Of a stretch of 46,289 nucleotides of DNA, positions 1 through 8,099 are shown in pieces (the stretch's first letter is position 1; each line of letters starts with the position of its first letter). Both the position numbers and the translations under genes were made by a program. A model generated the notes under the pieces. It saw nothing but the letters and a program-made list of their open reading frames with translations, had not been told where the DNA came from and did no database searches. The stretch comes from Corynebacterium sp. J010B-136 (GTDB taxonomy: Bacteria; Actinomycetota; Actinomycetes; Mycobacteriales; Mycobacteriaceae). The stretch covers positions 1-46,289 of the forward strand of contig NZ_PUGE01000011.1 of the NCBI RefSeq assembly GCF_002967075.1. The letters are read 5' to 3'.

Positions 1-72
1 CTTCGAAGCGCAATCCGATACACTATCTAAGGCAGCATAACCGCCCCCAACCTGTCTACTTTTCAGGGGTCA
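1..72 (-). mobile_element. End of a probable IS3-family insertion sequence (partial)
   Basis: Read on the minus strand the segment begins TGACCCCTGAAAAGTAGACA. It has the 5'-TG terminus and the CCCC-x-AAAAGT-GACA pattern typical of IS3/IS150-group terminal inverted repeats (family knowledge). The boundary falls exactly where the exonuclease reading frame loses similarity to its family, inside the third catalytic motif region. The rest of the element, including any transposase, lies outside the window, so subgroup and completeness cannot be judged. Confidence 0.6.
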
Positions 73-535
73 CGCCCGGCATCGGAAAGCGCGGAATGCG
101 GACGGAAATTAATGATGCCGGCAGCGTCTAAAGCTTCCTGAAACTTGGACTTGCCCAAAACCTGCGTGCTGAGTTCTTGGGTATCAATAATCCAATCGCC
201 ATATGCCGGCCAGACCACCCCAAGGCGCGCGAATTCCTGGCGTAAAAACGCTGCTCAAAAGAAGCATCGTGCGCCACCATCGTCCGACCTGCCAAAAGCG
301 ACGCAACCGTGTTGGCGATATCTGCAAAAGTAGGAGCTTGCGCAACATCCGCATCCGTGAGCTTGTGGACGAAAGAATTGGCAATAGCGCACTCAGGATT
401 AACAAGGGTGTCCCACGTCTTTTCCACCTGGAACTTATGATCTAAAAGCACCACACCGATTTCCACGACGCGGTCGGAGGAGCTTAAGCCCGTGGTCTCA
501 AAATCGATGACCGCGTAACTTGTATGGGCTGACGT
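63..535 (-). pseudogene. Decayed DnaQ-type 3'-5' exonuclease (DEDDh), IS-truncated and frameshifted
   Basis: The restored reading has the exonuclease I motif VIDFETTGL, the TMVAHDASFE segment of motif II and HSALSDA near motif III, so it was a DNA polymerase III epsilon-like DEDDh nuclease. Three lesions are visible. A strong GGAGG (541-545) sits five bases before an ACG codon (533-535) where an ATG is expected, and no ATG, GTG or TTG occurs before motif I. A run of five T (minus strand, near 242-246) should be six to continue from FEQRF into LRQEFARLG; as written, the frame drifts and stops at 128-130. The corrected frame then enters the IS end and stops at 63-65. A sequencing error could explain the T run but not the truncation. 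The window ends too soon to see the original 3' end. Confidence 0.75.
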
Positions 536-627
536 TTAAACCTCCGAGGCGGGGACAGTCGGACAGGGGACGGCTATTTACTATCAGCCTAGTCTGATGA
601 TGCGTCACCGAAGCGGCGAGATTTATA

Positions 628-651
628 ACGATTGCTTAACCTATCAATCGT
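628..651. promoter_or_regulatory. Inverted repeat upstream of the PTS operon, possible operator
   Basis: ACGATTG and CAATCGT form a perfect 7-bp inverted repeat with a 10-base spacer, about 85 bases before the PTS EIIAB start. It lies in the only intergenic space upstream of the operon. No PTS regulator gene is next to it, so the binding protein is unknown. Confidence 0.35.
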
Positions 652-734
652 GAAGGGGATTAATCACATTACATAGGGCTGCGGAAAGCGTAAGTTTATG
701 CTGGGAGTAACTGTATTTATAGGAAGGACTGTTC

Positions 735-1544
735 ATGTCACAGTTAAATGCTCTACTGGGTGATGAATCGATTGATTTACACGCCCGCGCGGCTAATTGG
801 CGTGACGCCATCACCATAGCCGGAAATCTTCTAGAAAGCAGCGGGGCGATTAACCCTGCCTACACTCAGGACATGATCGAGTCCCTCGAAGTCAACGGCC
901 CATACATCGTGGTAGCCCCTGGCTTTGCCTTTGCGCATGCTCGTCCGTCGGAGGCTGTGAAGCGCACTGCCATTTCCTGGGTGCGCTTGGAAACCCCGGT
1001 CGCTTTTGGCCACGGCACTAATGACCCAGTCAACCTTGTCGTCGCACTCGCTGCGCAAGACGATAAGGCGCACACCCAATCCATGAAAGAGCTAGCGAAG
1101 CTTTTGGGCAAGAAAGATACCCGCGCCAAGCTAGACACTGTCGCTACTGCCGATGAACTCCGGGAGGTACTAGAAGGAACGGGAGCAGCGTCGAAACCGA
1201 CTGCATCGGCAAGCAGTGCATCTCTGAGCGATGCACCGCAGATCGCAACTGTCGAATCAAAAGGCAAAGTGCTCACCGTATGCGGCAATGGGCTGGGCAC
1301 CTCGCTGTTTTTGAAAAACTCCCTGGACGAAGTCTTAAACGATTGGGGCTGGGCGAAACTCATCAACGTCGAAGCCACCGACACCATCTCGGCGAAAGGC
1401 CGCGCGAAAGAAGCCGACTTCATCTTGACCTCCGGGGAAATCGCCGCCACCTTGGGCGATGTCGGCGTTCCGGTATGGGTGATTAAAGACTTCACCTCTT
1501 TAAGCGAAATCGACGCCGCTCTGCGCGAGCTGTATGCGGTTTAA
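735..1544 (+). CDS. PTS EIIA-EIIB fusion, ascorbate (Ula/Sga) family
   Basis: This cytoplasmic phosphocarrier passes phosphate from HPr to a sugar entering through the membrane EIIC. Residues 1-150 are a mannitol/fructose-type EIIA with the phosphorylatable His68 in GFAFAHARP. A Ser/Ala-rich linker (about 150-170) leads to an EIIB of the lactose/ascorbate fold with Cys183 in VCGNGLGTS. The ATG has a good AGGAAGG eight to fourteen bases upstream. The EIIC gene starts 23 bases downstream, so the pair is an operon. EIIA and EIIB are separate proteins (UlaC, UlaB) in E. coli but fused here. The substrate cannot be read from sequence: no ascorbate catabolic genes (ulaD, E, F, G) are adjacent. Confidence 0.88.
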   Translation: MSQLNALLGDESIDLHARAANWRDAITIAGNLLESSGAINPAYTQDMIESLEVNGPYIVVAPGFAFAHARPSEAVKRTAISWVRLETPVAFGHGTNDPVNLVVALAAQDDKAHTQSMKELAKLLGKKDTRAKLDTVATADELREVLEGTGAASKPTASASSASLSDAPQIATVESKGKVLTVCGNGLGTSLFLKNSLDEVLNDWGWAKLINVEATDTISAKGRAKEADFILTSGEIAATLGDVGVPVWVIKDFTSLSEIDAALRELYAV

Positions 1545-1567
1545 GTAACTAACAGAAAGAAACGACA

Positions 1568-3169
1568 ATGGATGTAGTTCTTGCCATCGCGCAATTTCTG
1601 GTCAATGAAATCCTCGCCGTGCCTGCCTTCCTCATCGGTATTATTACCGCAATTGGTATGGCCGCCATGGGCAAAGGCATTGGCCAAGTACTCGGCAGCG
1701 CGATCAAAGCCACCCTGGGCTTTTTACTTATCGGCGCCGGTGCCGGGCTTGTCACCGCGTCTTTGGAACCTTTAGGCGTCATGATTGAAGGCGCCACCGG
1801 CATGCGTGGCGTGGTTCCGACCAACGAAGCCATCGCCGGTATCGCCCAAGCTGAATACGGCAGCCAGGTTGCTTGGCTGATGATTTTGGGCTTCGCGGTC
1901 TCATTGCTGCTCGCACGCTTTACCCCGCTCAGCTATGTATTCCTCACCGGTCACCACGTGCTATTTATGGCTACGATGTTGACCATCATTTTGGCCACCA
2001 CGGGCTATAGCACTTGGGTGGTTATCATCGTCGGTGCCATTTTGCTGGGCATTTTAATGGTTGCACTTCCGGCCATCGCACACCCCTGGACCCGCCGAAT
2101 TACCGGCAATGATTCCATTGCCATTGGCCACTTTGGCACCCTGGGCTACGTCGCCGCTGCCGCCACCGGCAAGGTCGTCGGCGGCAAAGACAAAGCGAAG
2201 CAAAGCCCCTCGACCGAAGACCTGAAACTGCCTGAGGGCCTGCGCTTTTTGCGTGACTCGATGGTTTCTACCGCGCTATCGATGGCGATTATGTACATCA
2301 TTTTGGCGCTGCTATTTTTGGCCCGCGCAGGCAAAGAAGAAGCCTTCCAAGCTTTTGAGGGCGGTGCCACAAACGTGGGCAACTTCATCATGCAGTCCGT
2401 TACCCAGGGTCTGCAGTTTGGTGTGGCCGTTGCCGTTATCCTCTTTGGTGTGCGCACCATCCTGGGTGAGCTAGTCCCAGCATTCCAGGGCATTGCCGCC
2501 AAGGTTGTGCCCGGTGCTATTCCTGCTCTCGATGCCCCAATCGTGTTCCCATACGCTCAGAACGCAGTGCTTATCGGCTTTATTTCTTCGTTCATTGGTG
2601 GTCTTACCGGCCTGGCTCTTTTGGCCGTGTGGCTCAATCCGATGTTCGGAGTTGCGCTTATTCTGCCTGGCCTTGTTCCGCACTTCTTCACCGGTGGTGC
2701 AGCAGGTGTCTACGGCAACTCCACCGGCGGTCGCCGCGGCGCGATGTTGGGCGCTTTTGCCAACGGACTTATCATCACCATCTTGCCGGCCTTCCTACTT
2801 GGGGTACTCGGCACCTTCGGCGATGCGAATACCACCTTCGGTGACGCCGACTTCGGCTGGTTCGGCATCCTCATCGGCTGGTCCGCGCAGCTTACCGGCG
2901 CATTAGGTCTTATTCTGTGCGCCATCGTAGGTCTTGCAGTACTCGCTTTGGGCTGGTGGACGCAGCGCAAGCTTGTCGATGGCGACTGGGACCCCACCCC
3001 CTGGCGCGATGACCCAGCGGGCGCTGCCGAAGCGGCAGGGGATCCGACAGCTGCATCCGACGGCCAAGCATCAAAGGCAGTATCTGCCGGTCTGACAGCT
3101 GCCTCAGTGAAATACCCAAAGATCGCGCCGCCACAAGGAGCACCGATCCCACCGGCGCCGCAGTACTAA
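1568..3169 (+). CDS. PTS EIIC permease, ascorbate family (UlaA/SgaT-like)
   Basis: This 533-residue integral membrane permease forms the sugar channel of the PTS. It has about ten to twelve hydrophobic segments and family-typical stretches such as FVGGLTGL-like glycine-rich helices around residues 345-360 and a PHFFTGGAAGVYGNSTGG motif near 376-393. The length is slightly above the usual 450-480 because of a Pro/Ala-rich cytoplasmic tail (about 480-533) ending in IPPAPQY. It follows the EIIAB gene by 23 bases and is followed by a strong hairpin. The last 22 bases of the reading frame recur 1.16 kb downstream as part of a 23-bp direct repeat. Substrate unknown. Confidence 0.88.
   Translation: MDVVLAIAQFLVNEILAVPAFLIGIITAIGMAAMGKGIGQVLGSAIKATLGFLLIGAGAGLVTASLEPLGVMIEGATGMRGVVPTNEAIAGIAQAEYGSQVAWLMILGFAVSLLLARFTPLSYVFLTGHHVLFMATMLTIILATTGYSTWVVIIVGAILLGILMVALPAIAHPWTRRITGNDSIAIGHFGTLGYVAAAATGKVVGGKDKAKQSPSTEDLKLPEGLRFLRDSMVSTALSMAIMYIILALLFLARAGKEEAFQAFEGGATNVGNFIMQSVTQGLQFGVAVAVILFGVRTILGELVPAFQGIAAKVVPGAIPALDAPIVFPYAQNAVLIGFISSFIGGLTGLALLAVWLNPMFGVALILPGLVPHFFTGGAAGVYGNSTGGRRGAMLGAFANGLIITILPAFLLGVLGTFGDANTTFGDADFGWFGILIGWSAQLTGALGLILCAIVGLAVLALGWWTQRKLVDGDWDPTPWRDDPAGAAEAAGDPTAASDGQASKAVSAGLTAASVKYPKIAPPQGAPIPPAPQY
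3146..3168. repeat. Left copy of a 23-bp direct repeat (3' end of EIIC gene)
   Basis: These 23 bases, at the very end of the EIIC gene, are repeated exactly at 4302-4324. Together the copies bound a segment holding a single gene. Both copies are followed within about 30 bases by a hairpin that begins AAGAACGTGC. Confidence 0.85.
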
Positions 3170-3190
3170 TTCGACCCAAAGACAAATGAG

Positions 3191-3233
3191 AAGAACGTGC
3201 GCTCCCTGAATAAATCAGGAAGCGCACGTTCTT
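3191..3233. terminator. Terminator hairpin between convergent genes
   Basis: A 13-bp perfect stem (AAGAACGTGCGCT with its complement) continues after one mismatch with a 5-bp inner stem and a 5-base loop. It sits between the EIIC gene (+) and the DUF4352 gene (-). The A/T-rich ends fit a bidirectional Rho-independent terminator. Confidence 0.85.
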
Positions 3234-3248
3234 TGCGTTAGACATTAC

Positions 3249-3968
3249 TTAGATATTGGCAATCCAAGTCGCAGTATCGCTGCTGAAGGAGAACATTGGC
3301 TCCCACACGATGCGGTATTCACCTGGATCAGTTCCCTCGAAGAACACCGTACCGGTTACGGTACCGCCTGGTGTCAGTTTTCCACTGTCCAGTTGACCGT
3401 CAATTCCGGCCCAAGAGGCGTCGGAGACTACGCCAGCTGGGGTCTGGATGGTCCAGTCAGTAGTACCGAATGACGCCTCATCATCGCCATTGTTGAGGTA
3501 GGTGACCTCTGCAGCAACGTAGCTGGTGCCGAATACATCGGAAGTAGTGGTAACACTGTTGATGGTGATGTCGAGACCCTTGGAAGTGGTGTAGGTCTGG
3601 CCCGGAGCTAGCTCAGGCGACTGAGCTTCGCCTTCTTCAGCGTCTGCTTCTTCAGTGTCTGCTTCTGCTGCAGCATCTTCGTTAGTGTCTGCATCGGCTG
3701 CTGCTACACCAGCACCTTCGGAGTTGCTGGAAGAAGAAGCAGAATCTGCGTCTTCAGAGTCGCCGCCAGCGATATTGATGATGATTCCCAGTACAACGAG
3801 CACACCAACGATGATGGCGCCCCACTTCATGCATCCACCCTTTTTCTTCTGAGGCTGCTGTGGGGCGGCAAAGCCGTTTGGTTGTTGCTGTTGATACTGA
3901 TTTTGCTGAAATTGACCGTTTCCAGGCTGACTTGCGTCGCCTTGGTAAGGGGAATTAGGGAAGGTCAT
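3249..3968 (-). CDS. Membrane-anchored DUF4352-type protein
   Basis: This 239-residue protein has four visible parts: a Gln/Asn/Pro-rich cytoplasmic N-terminus (1-40), a basic KKKGGCMK stop-transfer stretch, one transmembrane helix (about 48-67), and a long acidic Ala/Asp/Glu linker (70-118). The C-terminal domain (about 120-239) has the spaced beta-strand pattern (TSKGLDITINSVTTT, YVAAEVTYLNNGDDE) of the DUF4352 immunoglobulin-like family. The domain should face the outside. No lipobox or catalytic motif is visible, and the function of this family is not established. It stands alone, between a PTS operon and SURF1, inside a segment bounded by a 23-bp direct repeat. Confidence 0.75.
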   Translation of the reverse strand: MTFPNSPYQGDASQPGNGQFQQNQYQQQQPNGFAAPQQPQKKKGGCMKWGAIIVGVLVVLGIIINIAGGDSEDADSASSSSNSEGAGVAAADADTNEDAAAEADTEEADAEEGEAQSPELAPGQTYTTSKGLDITINSVTTTSDVFGTSYVAAEVTYLNNGDDEASFGTTDWTIQTPAGVVSDASWAGIDGQLDSGKLTPGGTVTGTVFFEGTDPGEYRIVWEPMFSFSSDTATWIANI

Positions 3969-4301
3969 GCGACTCTTTTCTTAATTCTCGTAGGGATAGG
4001 TGGATTCAAGAGAATAATGTAAATGACGTGTCATGTTTCTACAACTTGTTATAAAGCCTCTCCCACCCGCCTGCATCGCTTCTAAAAACTGAATAAGATG
4101 CAAGCTGTCGCAAAAAGTGTGTAGTTGCTGGCAATATGCTGGCCGTTTCTTGATTGCTTCCTTAAGGTTATGTGTTTTATCCGGTTTTAGCGGGGGTAAA
4201 AAATGGAGAGTGGGTAAGGCAGCAAGATTATGTTTGGGACGCTAAATTCTGAGAACTTAAACCGCAAACCTAATACTGAATATGCTTGATGAGACGAGCT
4301 A
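3969..4301. other. Intergenic stretch without a gene
   Basis: No convincing reading frame was found. The stretch is more A/T-rich than its flanks. It contains a near-palindrome ATGACGTGTCAT at 4021-4032, about 55 bases upstream of the DUF4352 gene, which could be part of that gene's promoter. It carries no recognisable RNA or mobile-element end. Confidence 0.5.
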
Positions 4302-4324
4302 ATCCCACCGGCGCCGCAGTACTA
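4302..4324. repeat. Right copy of the 23-bp direct repeat
   Basis: This is an exact copy of the last bases of the PTS EIIC gene (3146-3168), isolated from any reading frame. The sequences on the left side of the two copies are unrelated. Confidence 0.85.
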
Positions 4325-4353
4325 GAAGTACTCCATGGTTAGGGATAAATAAC

Positions 4354-4394
4354 AAAGAACGTGCAGCCAGGATTTCCTAGGCTGCACGTTCTTT
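4354..4394. terminator. Terminator hairpin for the SURF1 operon
   Basis: A stem of about 19 bp (AAAGAACGTGCAGCC plus AGGA, one bulged base, two-base loop) lies 29 bases beyond the SURF1 stop. On the minus strand it ends in a T-rich run. The outer arm shares AAGAACGTGC with the hairpin at 3191. Confidence 0.82.
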
Positions 4395-4423
4395 CGTGTA
4401 ACTCCCGCAGCGAAGCGAGGACG

Positions 4424-5470
4424 TTACGCGCGGTCTTGGGAACGCTTGTTGAACTTGGCGTAGTGGTCGGGGTGCGCGTCACCATAACGTGCGCGCCGGC
4501 GCCGCGAGGCGGCAGTGGTGTGGTTTTCTACCACTGGTTCCTCGGACGTACGTTCCGGTTCTTCCTCTTCAACAACAACTTGGGAGACAGCGCCGGCTGT
4601 GCTTTCAGTGGTTTCGTCGGAGGAATCCTCAGTGGCGACATCGGTGGCATCGGGTTCGGGGGAGTCCGATGTGCCGAGGGCTTCGAGCTCTGCTTGTTCT
4701 TTCTCGGCGCGGCGACGCTCGCGGATTTCAGAATAGACAAACCAGCCCAAGCCAATGGGGGCGAGGATGCCAAAGGCAATCCATTGATAGCCATAAGACA
4801 GGTGGTTTCCGCGATCCATTGACGGCAGTGGAATGGTATTCAGTCCGCCTGGTTGGTCATCGGAAAGCTGCACAAATGCCGAGCTCAAGTCTTCGACGCC
4901 AGTGACATCCATGATGGTCTCGGCATTGATGGAATAGACCTGGGTGTAGCCATCGCGCTCAATGGGCGCGTTCGTGTGGACTGCCTCGCCTATGCGGGCA
5001 AAGCCATTGAGCTGAACTTCGCCGGTGGGAGCAGACTCCAGATCCTTTGGTACTGCGTTGGCTTCACCAGCGGGAATCCACCCGCGGTTGATTAAAATAA
5101 TGTCGCCGTCAGTGGTCTCAAAAGGCACCAAGGATTGATAAGACGGGCCAGAGCTGACAGGGCGCATGCGCAACAAGGTCTCATAGTCATTGAGGTACTG
5201 ACCAGTAAGAACTACGCGCGTCCACTCTTTGTCAGCGTCGAGCGAACCATCGGGGTTAATAGCTTCTTTGTAATCCACCGGGTCTGCTTCAAAGGCAGCT
5301 TCTAGTTGGTGGTTGCGCTCGACGATGTCATCGTCTTTATGCAGCTGCCACGGCGAGAGAATCGTAATCGAGACATAAGTAAAGGCAATGACAAAAAGAG
5401 TTAGAAGAATCCAACTCGGCCGAAACGCACCGAGCCACCCAGAGTTCTTCTTTTTTACCTGTTCGCGCAT
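4424..5470 (-). CDS. SURF1-family cytochrome oxidase assembly protein
   Basis: SURF1 proteins help assemble heme-copper (aa3-type) cytochrome c oxidase in the membrane. The protein shows the family architecture: a basic N-terminus, a first helix (about 19-39), an extracytoplasmic domain with PVSSGPSYQSLVPFETTDG and IILINRGWIPAGE, and a second helix (about 225-247) preceded by HLSYGYQWIAFG. A 90-residue charged tail, acidic then Arg-rich, extends into the cytoplasm and is longer than in typical members. The LMW-PTP gene ends 12 bases upstream on the same strand, so the two are likely cotranscribed. The same order occurs in M. tuberculosis (ptpA-Rv2235). Confidence 0.9.
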   Translation of the reverse strand: MREQVKKKNSGWLGAFRPSWILLTLFVIAFTYVSITILSPWQLHKDDDIVERNHQLEAAFEADPVDYKEAINPDGSLDADKEWTRVVLTGQYLNDYETLLRMRPVSSGPSYQSLVPFETTDGDIILINRGWIPAGEANAVPKDLESAPTGEVQLNGFARIGEAVHTNAPIERDGYTQVYSINAETIMDVTGVEDLSSAFVQLSDDQPGGLNTIPLPSMDRGNHLSYGYQWIAFGILAPIGLGWFVYSEIRERRRAEKEQAELEALGTSDSPEPDATDVATEDSSDETTESTAGAVSQVVVEEEEPERTSEEPVVENHTTAASRRRRARYGDAHPDHYAKFNKRSQDRA

Positions 5471-5482
5471 AATGCCCCTAGT

Positions 5483-5995
5483 CTAGCTGTTGAGGTGGTC
5501 TTTAACCCACTCGATAAGACCGGGAACGGCCTCTTCGATTTCCTGTCGCGTACGGGCAAAATCTGCCTGTGATCCGTAATACGGATCGTCTACATTTGCT
5601 CCTTCTGGCGACTGCGGATCAAAAGAGCGCATCATGCGAATACGCTCTGGGGAAATGCCTTCGGCCAATAGTCCATCGACGTGGCCATCATCCATCGCGA
5701 TGAAGATATCCGCAGTGCGGTGCACTGGGCCTAATTTCTCGGCGCGGTGGCGGTCGCCGTCGTGGCCGGACTGGCGCAATTCAGCAATGGTGCGCTCATC
5801 TGCTTTTTCGCCAACATGCCATCCGCCCAATCCGCAGGAAGAAGTGTGGGCGGCTTGTGCAAGACCCGCGGCCTCTAGTGCGTCATGCACGATGACTTCT
5901 GCCATAGGAGAGCGGCAGATATTGCCGGTGCAGACAAAACAAATATGCAAAGGATTTGAAGGCTGAGAGGATGATGATTTAAAAGCAGGGGACAT
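5483..5995 (-). CDS. Low-molecular-weight protein-tyrosine phosphatase
   Basis: It hydrolyses phosphotyrosine in proteins. The P-loop CX5R is FVCTGNICRSP with Cys22 and Arg28, and the general acid is Asp137 in DDPYYGS. The 170-residue length fits the family, with a short Ser-rich extension (1-15) before the first strand. It is transcribed ahead of SURF1 and divergently from the Nif3-like gene, as in mycobacteria, where the homologue is PtpA. Nothing shows whether this protein is secreted or which kinase it opposes. Confidence 0.92.
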   Translation of the reverse strand: MSPAFKSSSSQPSNPLHICFVCTGNICRSPMAEVIVHDALEAAGLAQAAHTSSCGLGGWHVGEKADERTIAELRQSGHDGDRHRAEKLGPVHRTADIFIAMDDGHVDGLLAEGISPERIRMMRSFDPQSPEGANVDDPYYGSQADFARTRQEIEEAVPGLIEWVKDHLNS

Positions 5996-6060
5996 AAGGC
6001 TGTGTTTACCAGCATTGCTGCGAAAGAAGCAATTGGAAGTGACATATAGGATAGGAGACT

Positions 6061-7218
6061 ATGAGCTCACTTACCTCCAATGCGATTACCGTGGCAGATA
6101 TTCGTCAGATCCTTGAAACCGCCTACCCGCCATATCTGGCAGAAAAATGGGATGCGGTGGGCTTGATTTGTGGTGATCCCGCAGCCGAGGTGCGCAAAGT
6201 TGCCTTTGCACTAGATTGCACCCAGGCTGTCGCGGAGCGCGCGGTGGAAATCGGCGCCGACATGTTGGTTATCCACCACCCACTATTGCTGCGTGGGGTG
6301 GAATCAGTTGCCGCGGATACGCCCAAGGGCAAAGTGATTCATACACTTATTCGCGGTGGGGTCGCATTATTTGCAGCGCACACTAATGCCGATTCGGCAC
6401 GCCCTGGCGTCAATGACAAGTTAGCCGAACTCGTTGGCATCACTCCGGGTCGTCCAATCGTGCCAAAAGATCCGAAGATCATCGATAAGTGGGGCATGCA
6501 CGTACCAGTCGACGCACTCGAGGACGTCAAGGCCGCCGTCTTTGCTGCTGGGGCCGGTGCTATCGGCGATTACTCTGAGTGTGCGTTCCAGTGGGAAGGC
6601 CAAGGTCAATTCACACCAGGTGAAGGCGCGGATCCACACACCGGCTCGGTCGGTGAGACCCACATCGGAAGTGAGATGCGCGTGGAATTTGTGGCGCCGT
6701 CGAGTGTGCGGGCGCGGATCATCGACAAGCTGCGAAGCGCACACCCTTATGAAGAACCAGCTTTTGATGTCGTGGAGATGGCTCCGACCGCTGACCTGGA
6801 CACGGCATTTGGGCTGGGACGGATTGGCGAGCTAGAGGAGCCAATGACGCTGCGTGAATTTACCCAACAAGTAGCCAATGCTCTTCCTGAAACCGCCTGG
6901 GGAGTGCGCGCTGCCGGTGACCCAGAGCGCATGGTCAAACGCGTGGCCGTGTCTTCAGGCTCGGGGGATAGCTTCCTAGACAACGCGCGGGCTTTGGGCG
7001 TGGACGTGTATGTCACTTCGGATTTACGCCACCATCCGGTTGATGAACACCTGCGAGCGGGCGGTCCAGCGGTTATTGATACCGCGCACTGGGCGAGCGA
7101 ATTTCCTTGGACGCAGCAGGCTTCGGAAGTAGTTGCCGCAGGCGCTAAAGTGGAATGCGAGATTATTTCACTGCGAACTGACCCCTGGACTATTTCAGCG
7201 CACCCGGACGGCGCGTAG
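6061..7218 (+). CDS. Nif3-like dinuclear metal-centre protein
   Basis: This is a member of the NIF3/YbgI family, often labelled GTP cyclohydrolase I type 2. The members are toroidal hexamers with a two-metal site. Metal ligands are visible as VIHHPLLLRG (His72, His73), AAHTNAD (His107, Asp111) and, near the C-terminus, VTSDLRHH and an HWASE segment. The 385-residue length with a central insertion domain (about 125-245) matches the long Gram-positive form. An ATAGGAG motif just upstream supports the ATG. It leads a three-gene run (Nif3, zinc-ribbon, RNase H/phosphatase) conserved with Rv2230c-Rv2228c. The biochemical role of the family is unsettled. Confidence 0.9.
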   Translation: MSSLTSNAITVADIRQILETAYPPYLAEKWDAVGLICGDPAAEVRKVAFALDCTQAVAERAVEIGADMLVIHHPLLLRGVESVAADTPKGKVIHTLIRGGVALFAAHTNADSARPGVNDKLAELVGITPGRPIVPKDPKIIDKWGMHVPVDALEDVKAAVFAAGAGAIGDYSECAFQWEGQGQFTPGEGADPHTGSVGETHIGSEMRVEFVAPSSVRARIIDKLRSAHPYEEPAFDVVEMAPTADLDTAFGLGRIGELEEPMTLREFTQQVANALPETAWGVRAAGDPERMVKRVAVSSGSGDSFLDNARALGVDVYVTSDLRHHPVDEHLRAGGPAVIDTAHWASEFPWTQQASEVVAAGAKVECEIISLRTDPWTISAHPDGA

Positions 7219-7308
7219 TTCTCGTACGTGCGATAACGCAGTGTGCCGTACTTACTGCGCAGGCACAGAGCCGGATATTAACTAAACAAGGATTTGAAGG
7301 AGACCATG

Positions 7309-8034
7309 ATGAAACTGGAACCGAAAAAGCAGCAGGTGCTGTTAGATCTCTCACGCACGATGCGTCTTAACGCCGTTGGCGCGCAGGCACCCGAATTGGC
7401 GGAAAAGGCTGATTTAGAAAAGGCTGAAACTGAGCACAAGCGTGCACTTGATGCTGCTGCGGCGGCACAGATGGCTGTCGATGATGTGGAAAATGACATC
7501 CTGCGCATCCAGTCTGATGAGCGCAAGCTGCGTAAGCGCGAACGCGACGACAAAGCACAGCTGTCTGCTGCTACCGATCCTGATGTGCGCCGCGAATTAG
7601 AACATGACCGTTATGCAGCTAAGTCCCGCATCGCGGATTTGATGAGCGAACTACAAGAAGCTCACAACGAAATCCACGCCCTGCGCAATAACCGCGACGT
7701 GCATGGCGCACGCGTGGATGAAGCTGCCCGCAAGGTAGAAACCGCGCGCCGTGCCTTGGAAGCGGCACAGGAAGCTGTCCCTGCTGAACCTGAGCGCGAT
7801 ATTGATGGCGAAATCGCCGAGTTGCGCGCGCAGCTAGATGACGATGTCTTGGCTGAGTTTGAACGCCAGCGCCTGGAAAATGGCGTTGGTGTTGAAACGT
7901 TCAAGGCGGAAAAGACCTGTGGTTCCTGCTCGATGGTGCTGCCACCAGCTGAGCGCGCTGCCATTTTGAATGCGCCTAAAAATGAGATGCCGCAGTGCTC
8001 TGACTGTGGTTCCTATTTGGTACGACCTGCCTAA
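7309..8034 (+). CDS. Coiled-coil zinc-ribbon protein (DUF164/CT398 type)
   Basis: Residues 1-190 are almost entirely charged helix (long heptad stretches of Glu, Lys, Arg, Ala), predicted as an antiparallel coiled coil. The C-terminus is a C4 zinc ribbon with Cys204, Cys207, Cys230 and Cys233 (CGSC and CSDC). Of two adjacent ATGs, the second is chosen because AAGGAG (7297-7302) is then six bases away. The family is found widely in actinobacteria next to Nif3 and RNase H genes, as here, but its role is undefined; a nucleic-acid or protein-adaptor function is only an inference. Confidence 0.87.
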   Translation: MKLEPKKQQVLLDLSRTMRLNAVGAQAPELAEKADLEKAETEHKRALDAAAAAQMAVDDVENDILRIQSDERKLRKRERDDKAQLSAATDPDVRRELEHDRYAAKSRIADLMSELQEAHNEIHALRNNRDVHGARVDEAARKVETARRALEAAQEAVPAEPERDIDGEIAELRAQLDDDVLAEFERQRLENGVGVETFKAEKTCGSCSMVLPPAERAAILNAPKNEMPQCSDCGSYLVRPA

Positions 8035-8099
8035 AGGCACCTCGTCGCACTTTTGGTGCGGCATGCGGCGCCAGTAAAAATATTAAAGGATTGAATTTA

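Noticed and set aside
4361..4905. Long plus-strand frames opposite SURF1
   Set aside because: They mirror the SURF1 gene, have no ribosome-binding site and give low-complexity shadow proteins.
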